Positions 1 through 8,918 are shown, numbered from the stretch's first letter. The stretch is 32,568 nucleotides of DNA from JAJUFS01 sp964599565 (GCA_964599565.1 CAZRFE010000025.1:1-32568), one strand, 5' to 3'. Translations and numbers: made by a program. The notes: generated by a model not told the origin, from the letters alone.

Positions 1-343
1 CTCCGTCAGGCTATTCTGAGCCTGACGGTCGTCCGAAATACAGGGGGCACTCCAGGTGAAGGGACAGGCTTGCGAGAAATGGCTCGGCCCCTATTTGTGA
101 AAGCTGAGAGTGAATGCGTCGAGCCATTATCTCATCTCTTGTGGAATAGCTTATAAAGACTTTCATTAAGCTTCATTTCCTTATAATAACTATTCCGCTA
201 TTAGTGGCGCCGGCTTAAACTGCGCACCGGAACGGCGTCCGCTGCCCAGCTTGCTCACCCAGCGCGCCCGTCTACTTGAAATTCGAAACAAAGCTTCGCA
301 CCTTCGTCGATCACCACCAGTGATTGCTACCCAGCCCGTACGG
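1..343. other. Gene-less left end, A+T-rich, origin unknown
   Basis: No convincing coding frame is visible in this stretch. It opens with a perfect 10-bp inverted repeat (listed separately), followed by an A+T-rich part with no recognisable gene. The last ~150 bases (about 200-343) are G+C-richer and lie just downstream of the stop of the DUF2971 gene. A short minus-strand frame across that part is rich in Arg and Ser and looks like a chance translation. The section could be a dispersed repeat or the junction of an exchanged cassette, but nothing here proves that. Confidence 0.4.
3..28. repeat. Perfect 10-bp inverted repeat
   Basis: CCGTCAGGCT at 3-12 and AGCCTGACGG at 19-28 are exact reverse complements separated by six bases. 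A transcript would fold into a stable hairpin. No T-run follows on either strand within the window, so it is not a clear intrinsic terminator. It may be the end of a feature lying left of the window. Confidence 0.6.
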
Positions 344-1501
344 CTACTCCGCGATATACTCCTTGCGTGAACGACTCCCCTCAATGACCAATGCCTTGCC
401 GTCTCGCCAATCATTAAGTTTGTCTTCAAACTCCACATTAGCCCGATCGAATTGCTTTCCTGCCTGCCATATCTGCTCTGGCGCCAAATTCACTTCCCGT
501 TGGTCGCTCGATAAATCTGCTTGATAAATAGCAAAAGGAAAAATTGTCCTCTTCTTCTGATGCTCGAGGTAAATTCGATCGCGACGATTAGCCAGTATCT
601 GCAAAAGGCGGCTCTTCAGGTCGCTTGTAATACGTGCACCAAAAATAACCCCTACCAACTGATCTGCGTCGAAGTGCAACAGGCGTTCTTCTGACGAATA
701 CTCGATACGCTCTCTGGCGATGAAGCTACCGTATGTACTCCAGTACAAGCGGCTTTCCTTTTCATAACGCCATGATGCGTGCTTTTGAAGATATTGCTGC
801 TGCTGCCTACTCGCAAACTCGATCCGCTCTGTTTCTGAAAGCTGTCGACCGTACACACTTACCGGAAATAGCTCGAAAGCATCTTCACACTGGGCGGAGT
901 CAGGGTACGTCATATCTCGGAACGAAAATACTTCCGGGATTCCAAAACCCGTTGATGGCGCCAGCCCCCGTGGCGTGTTCCTGCGAATCCCTTTTTTCAA
1001 TCTGACCGGACATTGTCGCAGGCTCTTATTGACCGATTTGAACACCAAGCACCAGCCTTGGTGTTTTCCGCCGTAATGCGACCACATCAAAGGATCATCT
1101 GCTTTACGAGAGAATGACACGAAGTATGCTGGCGGCGCTCTGTACGTATTCAGAACTTGCTTTAGAGATGCATCGAGTATCGATACGATGGCTGGCCTAT
1201 AGTTTGGAAGGACTTCTTGGATCACCGCGGAATAATCGAGAGAAAGCGCGGCCTCATAAGTCAATGGACAAACACTGATTATCTTATCAGCAACCCTCTC
1301 AAGATCATCGTTGGAAACACCAGGCCATGATAGATGAAGTAACGCTTCCCATCGCGCTTTGTCCGTACCAAATTTGTAAAATGTCTTGCTGTCAAAGGGG
1401 TCATTGCATTCTTCCGGCGAACAGAAATAGAGCTCATCGTACATCAACTCTTTTATCGCCAGATTACTCGGAGAGCGGTATCTGTAGTAATGCACCTTCA
1501 C
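344..1501 (-). CDS. DUF2971 family protein
   Basis: The product is a 385-residue soluble protein of the DUF2971 family, whose molecular function is not established. The family signature is visible: an N-terminal HYYRYRS segment followed by FCSPEECNDPFD, then the central FSRKADDPLMWSHYGG stretch with GWCLVFK after it. The usual start is GTG at 1501, but it sits directly against AGGG. The next GTG at 1495 has a better spaced GAGGGG and would give a protein two residues shorter. No signal peptide or membrane helix is seen. The gene is A+T-richer than the housekeeping genes to the right and is the last gene of the minus-strand accessory run behind the RHS gene. DUF2971 proteins are often found among strain-variable genes, so a defence or toxin-related role is possible but is only inferred. 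Confidence 0.8.
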   Translation of the reverse strand: MKVHYYRYRSPSNLAIKELMYDELYFCSPEECNDPFDSKTFYKFGTDKARWEALLHLSWPGVSNDDLERVADKIISVCPLTYEAALSLDYSAVIQEVLPNYRPAIVSILDASLKQVLNTYRAPPAYFVSFSRKADDPLMWSHYGGKHQGWCLVFKSVNKSLRQCPVRLKKGIRRNTPRGLAPSTGFGIPEVFSFRDMTYPDSAQCEDAFELFPVSVYGRQLSETERIEFASRQQQQYLQKHASWRYEKESRLYWSTYGSFIARERIEYSSEERLLHFDADQLVGVIFGARITSDLKSRLLQILANRRDRIYLEHQKKRTIFPFAIYQADLSSDQREVNLAPEQIWQAGKQFDRANVEFEDKLNDWRDGKALVIEGSRSRKEYIAE

Positions 1502-1598
1502 CCCTCAGGACGTTGTAGCGAAATTGAGGCTGGCTGTGTCACTGTTAGACGGTTAGCCGCTTCTAGCAGTCTTTATCGCCTCTAATACTCGCCGCCGC

Positions 1599-2249
1599 TT
1601 ACTGTGTTGCATCGTAAAGGTCAACGACTTCGCCCGCTGCAACCCGGTTGTTAATCGATCCCAAGGCAATTCGGAGATTGCCTATCACACGTGCCATCGC
1701 ATTGTGTGCTGTCGTACGGTTCTTGCCATAAGCAAAAAGCGACAGCATGACCTGGAAACCGGCAGCACCTTCTTTCGGGTCATCCGACAATGCTTTGTAG
1801 ATCGTCTTCTTGTACGACAGCCCGATGGCGCCAGCACGGAACTCCTTATCGAGCACGACGAGCCGCTTACCGGTCCCATTGAACAACCAGTCGACGCTGT
1901 CCGGCTGCGTGTTTTCGTAGATATCTCGGAACAGGATCATAAGACGCTCCGCACAGCGTTTCTTGAACGAAAACTGGGCATCGATGTTATCCGCCGCCGG
2001 AAGGAATGCGCAGTCATTGGACTCCAGATGACTGTCATCGCCGTTCAGCCATTCCAGCAATTGGAAGAAAGTCTCGGCAAAACGTTCGTTGCTATACAGC
2101 GTCCAACCCTCAAGCGCCGTTCGAATCTTTCCGGGCTCCTGCTTGAAATCAACGTATTGCTGACTCGGGTCAGCAATTGAGGTGGACCAAGGATGAGGCC
2201 GGGGTCCCGCGTCTTCGAATTCCTTGGCGTGATATACGATCAATTTCAC
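1599..2249 (-). CDS. Hypothetical protein, 216 residues
   Basis: I do not recognise this protein. It appears soluble, with no signal peptide or membrane helix, and is acidic and aromatic-rich in its first half (WTLYSNERFAETFFQLLEWL). The second half contains KKRCAERLMILFRDIYENT and a mainly helical C-terminus. The frame is clean and codon use matches the neighbouring A+T-richer genes, which supports a real gene. The start is GTG, preceded by TAGGTGAA, a weak ribosome binding site. It lies between the DUF2971 gene (97 bases away) and the small membrane protein gene (60 bases away), all in one direction. An orphan immunity or toxin-associated function would fit the location but nothing in the sequence shows it. 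Confidence 0.6.
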   Translation of the reverse strand: MKLIVYHAKEFEDAGPRPHPWSTSIADPSQQYVDFKQEPGKIRTALEGWTLYSNERFAETFFQLLEWLNGDDSHLESNDCAFLPAADNIDAQFSFKKRCAERLMILFRDIYENTQPDSVDWLFNGTGKRLVVLDKEFRAGAIGLSYKKTIYKALSDDPKEGAAGFQVMLSLFAYGKNRTTAHNAMARVIGNLRIALGSINNRVAAGEVVDLYDATQ

Positions 2250-2309
2250 TTCACCTAGTTATCTCGGGTTTCGCGGCGGCGGTTGCCCCTTCGTCGACGG
2301 GCTTCTTTC

Positions 2310-2549
2310 TCAGTCGCTCCCTTTTTCTTCCATGCTTCGATCTTCAACATCGCGCTCGATGAGCTGCGCACCTTTCGGCAAGGTATGGGCAGCTTTATAG
2401 GTGATTGCAAAGAGAACAACTGCGATAACTAGAATGCCAGCGCCGGCGATCAACGTTACTTTCGGTAACGGCACTTTTGGAAAGAGCACCACACCAAGGT
2501 CAATCCCAACAACACCGAACACGCATAGCACTATTATTAATTCAATCAT
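2310..2549 (-). CDS. Small two-helix membrane protein
   Basis: The 79-residue product has two hydrophobic segments, about residues 2-22 and 32-50, joined by the short loop FPKVPLPK, and a charged C-terminal tail rich in Glu, Asp and Arg (about 60-79). It is therefore probably an inner-membrane hairpin with a cytoplasmic tail. No family is recognised. The ATG at 2549 has only a weak GAGC upstream. It lies 59 bases after the candidate immunity gene in the same direction, in the A+T-rich region behind the RHS gene. Small membrane proteins are a common form of immunity protein against envelope-acting toxins, so that role should be considered, but this is inference from position. Confidence 0.6.
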   Translation of the reverse strand: MIELIIVLCVFGVVGIDLGVVLFPKVPLPKVTLIAGAGILVIAVVLFAITYKAAHTLPKGAQLIERDVEDRSMEEKGSD

Positions 2550-2608
2550 GCTTGCTCAATCCGTGCCTTGAGTGTTGGGGTTCGCTATGCGCATCCGGGC
2601 TGCACTTT

Positions 2609-3028
2609 CTAGAGTGACGCGTTCTCCCATGTGATTCGCACGTCGTGAAGCGGCACTTTCGAATTCACGACAACTTTTACAAATTCCACTTCAGTCGGTA
2701 CACCATCTTCCGCGAAAAGTTTTGCAAGAAGCTTATCTTTTGACGAAGACAGCCCATTGTACGTCAGCAGGACGGATTTACCGTCCTCAGTGAATAGCCG
2801 CGCCTCTAACGCTCCATCTGGGATTTTCTTCTGGCGCTCTTCTTCTATCTTCCAGAAGGCTTCAGAGCCACCAAAGGTAGCAGTTACGTCGACCGTCAGA
2901 TGAGCTCCGGAGGAAATCGCAGTTAACGGCTGCTCCAGCACAATTACAACCTCACCATGAAGAGCAATTGGCGACGGCGTAAGCAAGATTGTCTTCGAGA
3001 AGATCAACAACTTGATAAAATTCCACAT
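2609..3028 (-). CDS. Small exported protein next to RHS tip, possible immunity
   Basis: The 139-residue protein has a hydrophobic N-terminus (about residues 3-22) that looks like a signal peptide or anchor, then a beta-rich body with alternating hydrophobic residues, for example VVIVLEQPLTAIS, HLTVDVTATFGGSEAFW and VPLHDVRITWEN. No catalytic motif is seen. The gene begins only 24 bases after the RHS stop codon, behind a good GGAG ribosome binding site, so it is very probably co-transcribed with the RHS gene. A small gene directly behind a polymorphic toxin tip is normally its immunity gene, and an exported protein would fit a toxin that acts outside the cytoplasm. The family is not recognised, so the immunity call rests on position. 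An accessory or carrier role is the alternative. Confidence 0.6.
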   Translation of the reverse strand: MWNFIKLLIFSKTILLTPSPIALHGEVVIVLEQPLTAISSGAHLTVDVTATFGGSEAFWKIEEERQKKIPDGALEARLFTEDGKSVLLTYNGLSSSKDKLLAKLFAEDGVPTEVEFVKVVVNSKVPLHDVRITWENASL

Positions 3029-3052
3029 TCGGCAGCTCCAGTTACTTTCGAA

Positions 3053-6000
3053 TCACTTGAAACAACTCGGACAATCTTCGTTTTCAAGATAGTTATCTTT
3101 TGCAAGGTCAATCACGTCGTCTATCCATGTTTGGCAATTCCGCGCCCCTGCTAGATGATAAACCGTCCCTTTAAACGCCAACGCGCAGTATGTAGGAGCA
3201 CCGATTTCACGTGCTGCATCCAGAACGTAGCTGTCAAACTTGTCATCACCGCATATTGTTTTGCAATTATTGTCTTGTTTTTCATTCGGGCTCACTAGTC
3301 CTGGCCCCCACGCCATATTGCTTGCTGTTCCAGATTCAGGCCCGTAACTCAATATAGTTCCACTGACGTTCAGATAGTCGTGACGCGCAGGGTTAGACCA
3401 ATTCTGCTCGGCCGCTGGCTTTTCGGGACCGCCAAGCTCACGGGAGCAACGCTCTACCCACAAACCTAGTGGATCAATGTAATTGACCGAATTGGCGTAC
3501 GCGTAAACGAAGGTATTCAGACCTCCATCCAAGCCAATCGGATCACTCTGCGTATAACGCCCTGTCCCCGTGTCGTACGACCTGAAGTAGTTGTAGTTCA
3601 GCCCCGTCTCAGCATCCTGATACTGGCCGGGGAATCGCAGCGGCATGTCGAGTGCGTTGACGATCCTGCTCACTTCACCGAACGGCGTGTAGCTTGCTCT
3701 CCACACGATGTTCTGATCCGGATCGGTCACAACCTGCGGCGTGTTCATATGATCCGCGTGGATTGCATACGCCACGCTGCTTGATGTAAACGGCACGAGC
3801 GGTACGAGCCGAATCGCATCGGCTACAACGTAACCACTCTCGCTCTGCACGAGGCTGACGCTGCCCGATCCGTTGAACGCGTATTCGCCGAGACTGTTCC
3901 ATTGTTCGCCGTTGCTGCGCTGGTCGACGCCGATGGATGTCGTACCGCCGGCGTGTTCGATGCGGTAGGCCGTATCGCTCGCGCGGTTCGGGTGTGCGGT
4001 CCAGCGCGCTTCGATGCGGTATGTGCCGCTGACGGTGATTGTCCATTCTGCGCGATCCGCAGGCAGGCTGTCGGGGACGAGCATGACTCCGTCCGCAATC
4101 ACATAACCGTTCGCCGCGTCCGTGAGCGTGACGGTGGCGCCATCCTGTGCGCTGAACGCATAACGGCCAAGTGCCTGCCAGGCGGCGCCGTTCTCCCGCT
4201 GGTTGACGCTGACAGCCGCCTCGCCTTCCGCATGCGCTACGCGATACGTCGCATCGCTCGCGCGGTTCGGATGCGCGGTCCAGCGCGCGTAGACGGTGTA
4301 GTGACCATCCGCGGGAACAGCGATCTGCCAGGTGGCGGTGTTCGGTTGCGCGCCAACCGGAGCGAGCTGCATGGCGTCCGCGATGACGTAGCCGTTGGCA
4401 GCATTGTCGAGCGTGACGGTGACGTTTTCACCGGCGGCGAGATCCAGCGTGGCCAGTGTCTGCCAGCTTGCGCCGTTGTGCCGCTGATTGACGACGGCGA
4501 CGGTCTCGCCTGCGTTCGCCTGGATGCGGTACGTCGCGTCCGTTGCGCGATTGCCGTGCGTTGTCCAGCGTGCCTGGATGTGGTAACTGCCGGCGGCCGG
4601 CGCGAGGAAGCTCCACGTCACGCGCGCACTGCCGTCACCCGCCGGGGTGGAAAGATAGTTCGCACCGAGATATCCCGACACCGACATGGACGCATTCCAG
4701 GCGCCGCTGATCGATGCCGCATCGGTGTCCTGCACGAGTGCATCCGGTGATGTACCGTTCGCCGCGTGATGCCGGTAACCGGCGCCGAGGTAGCCGTTCA
4801 CCGACGTGGACACCGCCCAGTCGCCGGTGACGCTGAAACCCGCTGCGTCGTTGTCCGCGAGAATCGCGCCCTGCGGTACGCCGTCCGGCGCGCGATGGTA
4901 ATAGTTGTCGCCCGCATAGCCGCCGACCTCGGTCGATGCGACCCAGTTGCCACTGTATGACGCTGCGTCATTGTCGAGCACGACCGGTTCGCCGGCCGCC
5001 AATTCGACGCCTGCAGCAAGCATGGCGACGGGACGATCGCCCAGCCACACGTACTGGCGAACTGGTACGCCGGCTGCATCGTACTCGCCGAGCAGGTGTC
5101 CCGCTTCGTCGTACAGGAACAGCATTGTGCCGTCGGCCGTTGTCTTCGATGCCCGTTGCCCGAGCGCGTTGTGCATGTACTGATTGGTGCCGTCAGCGCT
5201 GATGAGGCGGTTGCGGGCGTCGTAGCTGTAGCTGTGTTCGCCGTCGCTTGTGGTGTTGCCGTTGGCGTCGTACTGGTACGTGGCAGTGCCGTGCGGCGTA
5301 GTGACAGACACGAGCCGGTTCGAGTTCGGCGCATAGGCATAGGTTTCGTCATGCGGCACGCCCGAAGGCGGAATGATTGAGCGCATCAGCCGGTTACCAA
5401 CGGCGTCATAGCTGTAGCCACGCTGGCCGTAACGGCCGTTGGCGGAGGTCAGACGATAGAGTGCGTCGTAGTCGAAGGCCTGGGAACCGGCGGCATCAAG
5501 GTTGTCGGTGATTGCAATGATGTTGCCGGTCGCCTCCCAGGTGTAGCCAAGGTCGAGCACGCTGCCGGCGTGGATGCCGGTGATGCGACCTTCAGCATCA
5601 TGACTGCGGGTTTCCTGGATGCCATTGCTGTTGTTGAGATCTGTGATGGGGCCAAACGGTGCGTATTCGATGCCACTCAGCAGAGTGCTCTGCGTGCCGT
5701 CTGGTGCGATGCTGATGACAGCGGTAACGTGCCCGGCCGCGTCGCGCTGATAGCGAAATTCCGTGTTGTCGGGATATGTGATGCTGGCAAGACGGTCCGC
5801 GTCATCGTAACCATAAGTGAGCGGCAGCCAGGTGCCGCCGATCTCCACAGCCTTGCTGACCAGGTTGCCCTTCGTATCGTAGGCGTATTCGGTGCGACCG
5901 GTCTCGTCCTCGATGGCGACCAGCCGGCCGATGGCATTCGGCGTTCCGTCGTACTCGTAAGCGATGTCCTGTGCGGTGCCCGGCCAGTCGACGAACGTCA

Positions 6001-8734
6001 GCCGGTTCAGGGCGTCATAGCTGAACAAAGCCGTGATGCCGCGCGCATCGGTCTGCGACACGCGGTTGCCGGCCTTGTCGTAGGTGTATGCAGTGATGCC
6101 TGCGTCCGGCGAGTCGGTGGCAATGAGTTCGTTGAAGCCGTTGTACGTGTAGGCCGTTGTCACGCCACGCGGATCGATCACGTGCGCCAAGTTGTCGCGT
6201 GCGTCGTAGGCATAGGTGGTGACCCCGCTCAGAACATCGATGGTCTGAAACAGCCGATCGAGTGCGTCGTAGTGATGGCTTGTTGCGTTGCTGTCGGCAT
6301 CGGTAACCGAGGTGCGATTGCCTTCGAGATCATAACCGTAGCTCATCATCGAACCCGCCGGACCGGATTCGGCGACGAGACGATTGAGTTCATCGTAGTC
6401 GCGCATGGTCTTGCGGAAAACGGCGCCGCCGGGACCGCTCACGGTCTCCTCGACGCGATTACCGAGTGCGTCGAGCGTGTAGTCGATGCGATTGCCTGCG
6501 GCATCCTCGATGGCGACCAACCGATGCGCGGTGTCGTACTCGTACGCGATGAAACTGCCGTCCGGCAATGTGGTCTTCACCAGCTGGCCGGCCGGATCGT
6601 AGTCGAACGTCGAAGTGGCTGCGTCAGCAGTACCGTACGCCACGGTGCGGGTCTTCAACCGCTGGCGGGCGTCATAGGTGAGCCGCGTGATGACACCGTT
6701 CGGGTCGATGATCTCCAGCGGATTGCCGTGCACGTCGTACTCGTTGTACTGCGTGAGATGGCCAAGCCCGTTGGTAACGGTCGCGAGACGGCCTGACGCA
6801 TCATAGGTATAGGTCGTCACGTCATTCACGCCGGTACGCGGACCGTCGACCGTGAGCACGTTGCCCATCGTATCGTAGGTCCACGTCGTGGTGCGCGACT
6901 CTCCGGTCGCCGTATCGGTGATCGTCTCCGTCAGCCGGTTGCCGGCGCTGTCATACGTGTAGCCTGTCGTGCGACCAGGTTCGGTGATGCTCGTTGGCCC
7001 CGGGAACACGGGATGCCAGATTGTCGTCGTGACGCGCTGCTCCGGCGTGCCTTCCGCCTCCGTGCGCTGAGCGACGCGGCCCCGCTGGTCGCGAACGTAG
7101 CGTGTTACGTGGCCGTTGAAATCCGTCGTCGTAGCAAGCCGCCGATTTGCGTCGTACGTGGCGCTCTGGTAATTGAAATTGCATTCCACCGCACATGGCG
7201 CGCTTGCCATCACAGGCACGGAACCTTGCGCCGCATGCTGGAAGGTATAAGTAACGATATTGCCGGTCACCTCCGTGACAGCGACCTGATGGTGGCTTCC
7301 TCCCGCCGACAGGTTGTAGGTTGTCTCGATGCGCTGCGTGCCGCCTGCACGTTCCGATGCGACGATCAGACCGTTTTCATATTCGTAAGTCGCCATGCGA
7401 TCGCCGTTACCATCGATGATGCCGGTGAAGTAACGCGGATGATCCTCATCTTCGTAGACAAACTGCTGTGTCGTGTCGTCCTGCCAGGTGATGGTCTCAA
7501 GCTGACCAAGATCGCCGTAATCCAGAGCGACCTCGCCGCCCGCCGTGTCAATGAATTTTTCCAGGCGGCCACCCGCGTCCCGTACCAGTTCGACGAAACG
7601 TCCGTCCTCGTTGACGATGCGTATCAGGCGGTTCTTTGCATCGCGCACGAACTCCAGATCGGTGCGCCCCTGCCGTTCGATGCGCAGCAGATGGCCCGCC
7701 TGGTTGTAAACCTCGAGATCGCCGGCAGCCGTGCGGACCTTCCAGGAATAGCCGTCGCGGATGAAATCCAGTCCGCTGGTGGTCTGCACGTAATACTTGC
7801 CGCCGATGTAATTGACCGTGAGGAAACTGCCGTCCGGACGGCGGATGCCCGACACATAGCCGTTGGTGCTTGGAATCACCTGCATGGAGAAGTTGTCCAC
7901 CCAACCCGGCCCGTACTGACCGTAGCGGCCGAAGTTCGCGCGGCTGTTGTAATGCAGGCGATATTCCATCCAGTCGGAGGAATACAAGGTCTCGGTGTGC
8001 TGCTTGCCGCCGCGGACGAGATCGATGGGATTGCCATGCGTGGTGCAGCAGCCCGGCACTTCCTTGACGAAGATGCTCTTGAGCGTGTTCTGCGTCGGCC
8101 TGCACTCGTACCAGCCGCCTGCGCTCTGGATGCCATACCCTGGAGGACAACCGATAGGCGTATATCGCCCAACTTCCATGAAAGTCGGTGACCAGGTCTG
8201 ACCCGCACAGGACGTGTCGCCGCCCGCAACTGTCGCGTATTCATAGTCGTAACGTTTCTTGTATCCCACGTGCAGTGAAGGAAAGCTCGAGCCGCTCGTC
8301 AGCGCCGGACCTACCCAATCACCTGTTGCGCGGATATTGCGGAAGCACACCACGCCAACCTTGCTACTGACGTACTGATCGATGGCCGCGCCTTCACTTC
8401 CGCAAGCGCCAAAACCACAGGCCGCACCTACGTCATACCAGGTAGGTTCGCCGAGATCCGCCGGCAACACCTTCGCTGCATATCGGTATTCCTGCTTGCC
8501 CCAGGTTCCGTTCCAGACCGGAAAATCCGGATCGCGGATCGGTTCCATGTAAGGCCCATAAACACCGGATGCATCACGCATGGCCTGCTCGGCCAGCTTC
8601 AGCGTGCGGTAGTCGACGTCCTGGAACTCGAAAACCTCGAAGTCAGCGTCCGCTTGCAGCGGGCCGGCGACGACGAGCAATACAGCGGAGAAAAGAATGC
8701 GCGACACGCGCAGGAAGATCTGACCGGCGTTCAT
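3053..8734 (-). CDS. Secreted RHS/YD-repeat protein with variable toxin-like tip
   Basis: This 1893-residue protein carries a Sec signal peptide (about 1-29, ending near LQADA). A Cys-rich N-terminal region follows, then a DUF6531-like RHS entry domain near 230-310 (GNPIDLVRGGKQ). A long run of YD/RHS repeats (about 340-1250) follows, the type that forms a cocoon-like beta shell. An inserted block of golvesin-like beta modules spans about 1253-1645. The conserved RHS core (about 1655-1758) contains the HADHMNTPQVVTD and RYTQSDPIGLDGGLN motifs and ends in DPLGL. The tip after DPLGL is about 135 residues and contains His1785 (ARHDYLNV) and an Asn-Cys pair at Cys1867 (ARNCQTW), resembling circularly permuted papain-like or NlpC/P60-like domains. 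There is no PAAR or VgrG part, so general secretion followed by surface display or release is more likely than type VI delivery. ATG 8734 follows AAGGAG at ideal spacing. Confidence 0.9.
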   Translation of the reverse strand: MNAGQIFLRVSRILFSAVLLVVAGPLQADADFEVFEFQDVDYRTLKLAEQAMRDASGVYGPYMEPIRDPDFPVWNGTWGKQEYRYAAKVLPADLGEPTWYDVGAACGFGACGSEGAAIDQYVSSKVGVVCFRNIRATGDWVGPALTSGSSFPSLHVGYKKRYDYEYATVAGGDTSCAGQTWSPTFMEVGRYTPIGCPPGYGIQSAGGWYECRPTQNTLKSIFVKEVPGCCTTHGNPIDLVRGGKQHTETLYSSDWMEYRLHYNSRANFGRYGQYGPGWVDNFSMQVIPSTNGYVSGIRRPDGSFLTVNYIGGKYYVQTTSGLDFIRDGYSWKVRTAAGDLEVYNQAGHLLRIERQGRTDLEFVRDAKNRLIRIVNEDGRFVELVRDAGGRLEKFIDTAGGEVALDYGDLGQLETITWQDDTTQQFVYEDEDHPRYFTGIIDGNGDRMATYEYENGLIVASERAGGTQRIETTYNLSAGGSHHQVAVTEVTGNIVTYTFQHAAQGSVPVMASAPCAVECNFNYQSATYDANRRLATTTDFNGHVTRYVRDQRGRVAQRTEAEGTPEQRVTTTIWHPVFPGPTSITEPGRTTGYTYDSAGNRLTETITDTATGESRTTTWTYDTMGNVLTVDGPRTGVNDVTTYTYDASGRLATVTNGLGHLTQYNEYDVHGNPLEIIDPNGVITRLTYDARQRLKTRTVAYGTADAATSTFDYDPAGQLVKTTLPDGSFIAYEYDTAHRLVAIEDAAGNRIDYTLDALGNRVEETVSGPGGAVFRKTMRDYDELNRLVAESGPAGSMMSYGYDLEGNRTSVTDADSNATSHHYDALDRLFQTIDVLSGVTTYAYDARDNLAHVIDPRGVTTAYTYNGFNELIATDSPDAGITAYTYDKAGNRVSQTDARGITALFSYDALNRLTFVDWPGTAQDIAYEYDGTPNAIGRLVAIEDETGRTEYAYDTKGNLVSKAVEIGGTWLPLTYGYDDADRLASITYPDNTEFRYQRDAAGHVTAVISIAPDGTQSTLLSGIEYAPFGPITDLNNSNGIQETRSHDAEGRITGIHAGSVLDLGYTWEATGNIIAITDNLDAAGSQAFDYDALYRLTSANGRYGQRGYSYDAVGNRLMRSIIPPSGVPHDETYAYAPNSNRLVSVTTPHGTATYQYDANGNTTSDGEHSYSYDARNRLISADGTNQYMHNALGQRASKTTADGTMLFLYDEAGHLLGEYDAAGVPVRQYVWLGDRPVAMLAAGVELAAGEPVVLDNDAASYSGNWVASTEVGGYAGDNYYHRAPDGVPQGAILADNDAAGFSVTGDWAVSTSVNGYLGAGYRHHAANGTSPDALVQDTDAASISGAWNASMSVSGYLGANYLSTPAGDGSARVTWSFLAPAAGSYHIQARWTTHGNRATDATYRIQANAGETVAVVNQRHNGASWQTLATLDLAAGENVTVTLDNAANGYVIADAMQLAPVGAQPNTATWQIAVPADGHYTVYARWTAHPNRASDATYRVAHAEGEAAVSVNQRENGAAWQALGRYAFSAQDGATVTLTDAANGYVIADGVMLVPDSLPADRAEWTITVSGTYRIEARWTAHPNRASDTAYRIEHAGGTTSIGVDQRSNGEQWNSLGEYAFNGSGSVSLVQSESGYVVADAIRLVPLVPFTSSSVAYAIHADHMNTPQVVTDPDQNIVWRASYTPFGEVSRIVNALDMPLRFPGQYQDAETGLNYNYFRSYDTGTGRYTQSDPIGLDGGLNTFVYAYANSVNYIDPLGLWVERCSRELGGPEKPAAEQNWSNPARHDYLNVSGTILSYGPESGTASNMAWGPGLVSPNEKQDNNCKTICGDDKFDSYVLDAAREIGAPTYCALAFKGTVYHLAGARNCQTWIDDVIDLAKDNYLENEDCPSCFK

Positions 8735-8802
8735 GCGGACTCCTTATGCCACGCTCTTCCCTGTCCCCGGGCAGCGCAGCTTCCATGGAAACGACATGAG
8801 TA

Positions 8803-8831
8803 AAAATGCCCATAAGGCGGTTTATTGTCAA
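8803..8831 (-). promoter_or_regulatory. Candidate sigma-70 promoter of the RHS gene
   Basis: Read on the minus strand, a perfect TTGACA (8831-8826) is followed after 17 bases by CATTTT (8808-8803), a half-matching -10 box. It would start transcription about 60 bases before the RHS ATG. The leader contains the 10-bp palindrome TTCCATGGAA (8781-8790). The -35 box is strong and the -10 box weak, which would fit a promoter that needs help or is only moderately active. Confidence 0.45.
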
Positions 8832-8918
8832 TATTTCTGGAGCCATCAATCCCAGAATTTTCAGTCCATGCGCGAACCACGCCGCCCGAATTTCGCACTT
8901 CCGAACCCACATCACCGG

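Noticed and set aside
1502..1598. Possible integron attC site between the DUF2971 and 216-residue genes (GTTAGAC at 1543-1549)
   Set aside because: Only one core-like heptamer is present. No matching partner of the RYYYAAC type at attC distance with paired inner sites could be found, and no integrase is visible.
3800..4980. Tandem DNA repeats in the RHS gene as a possible CRISPR or mobile repeat
   Set aside because: The similarity is at protein level between golvesin-like modules, with diverged DNA and no regular spacers.
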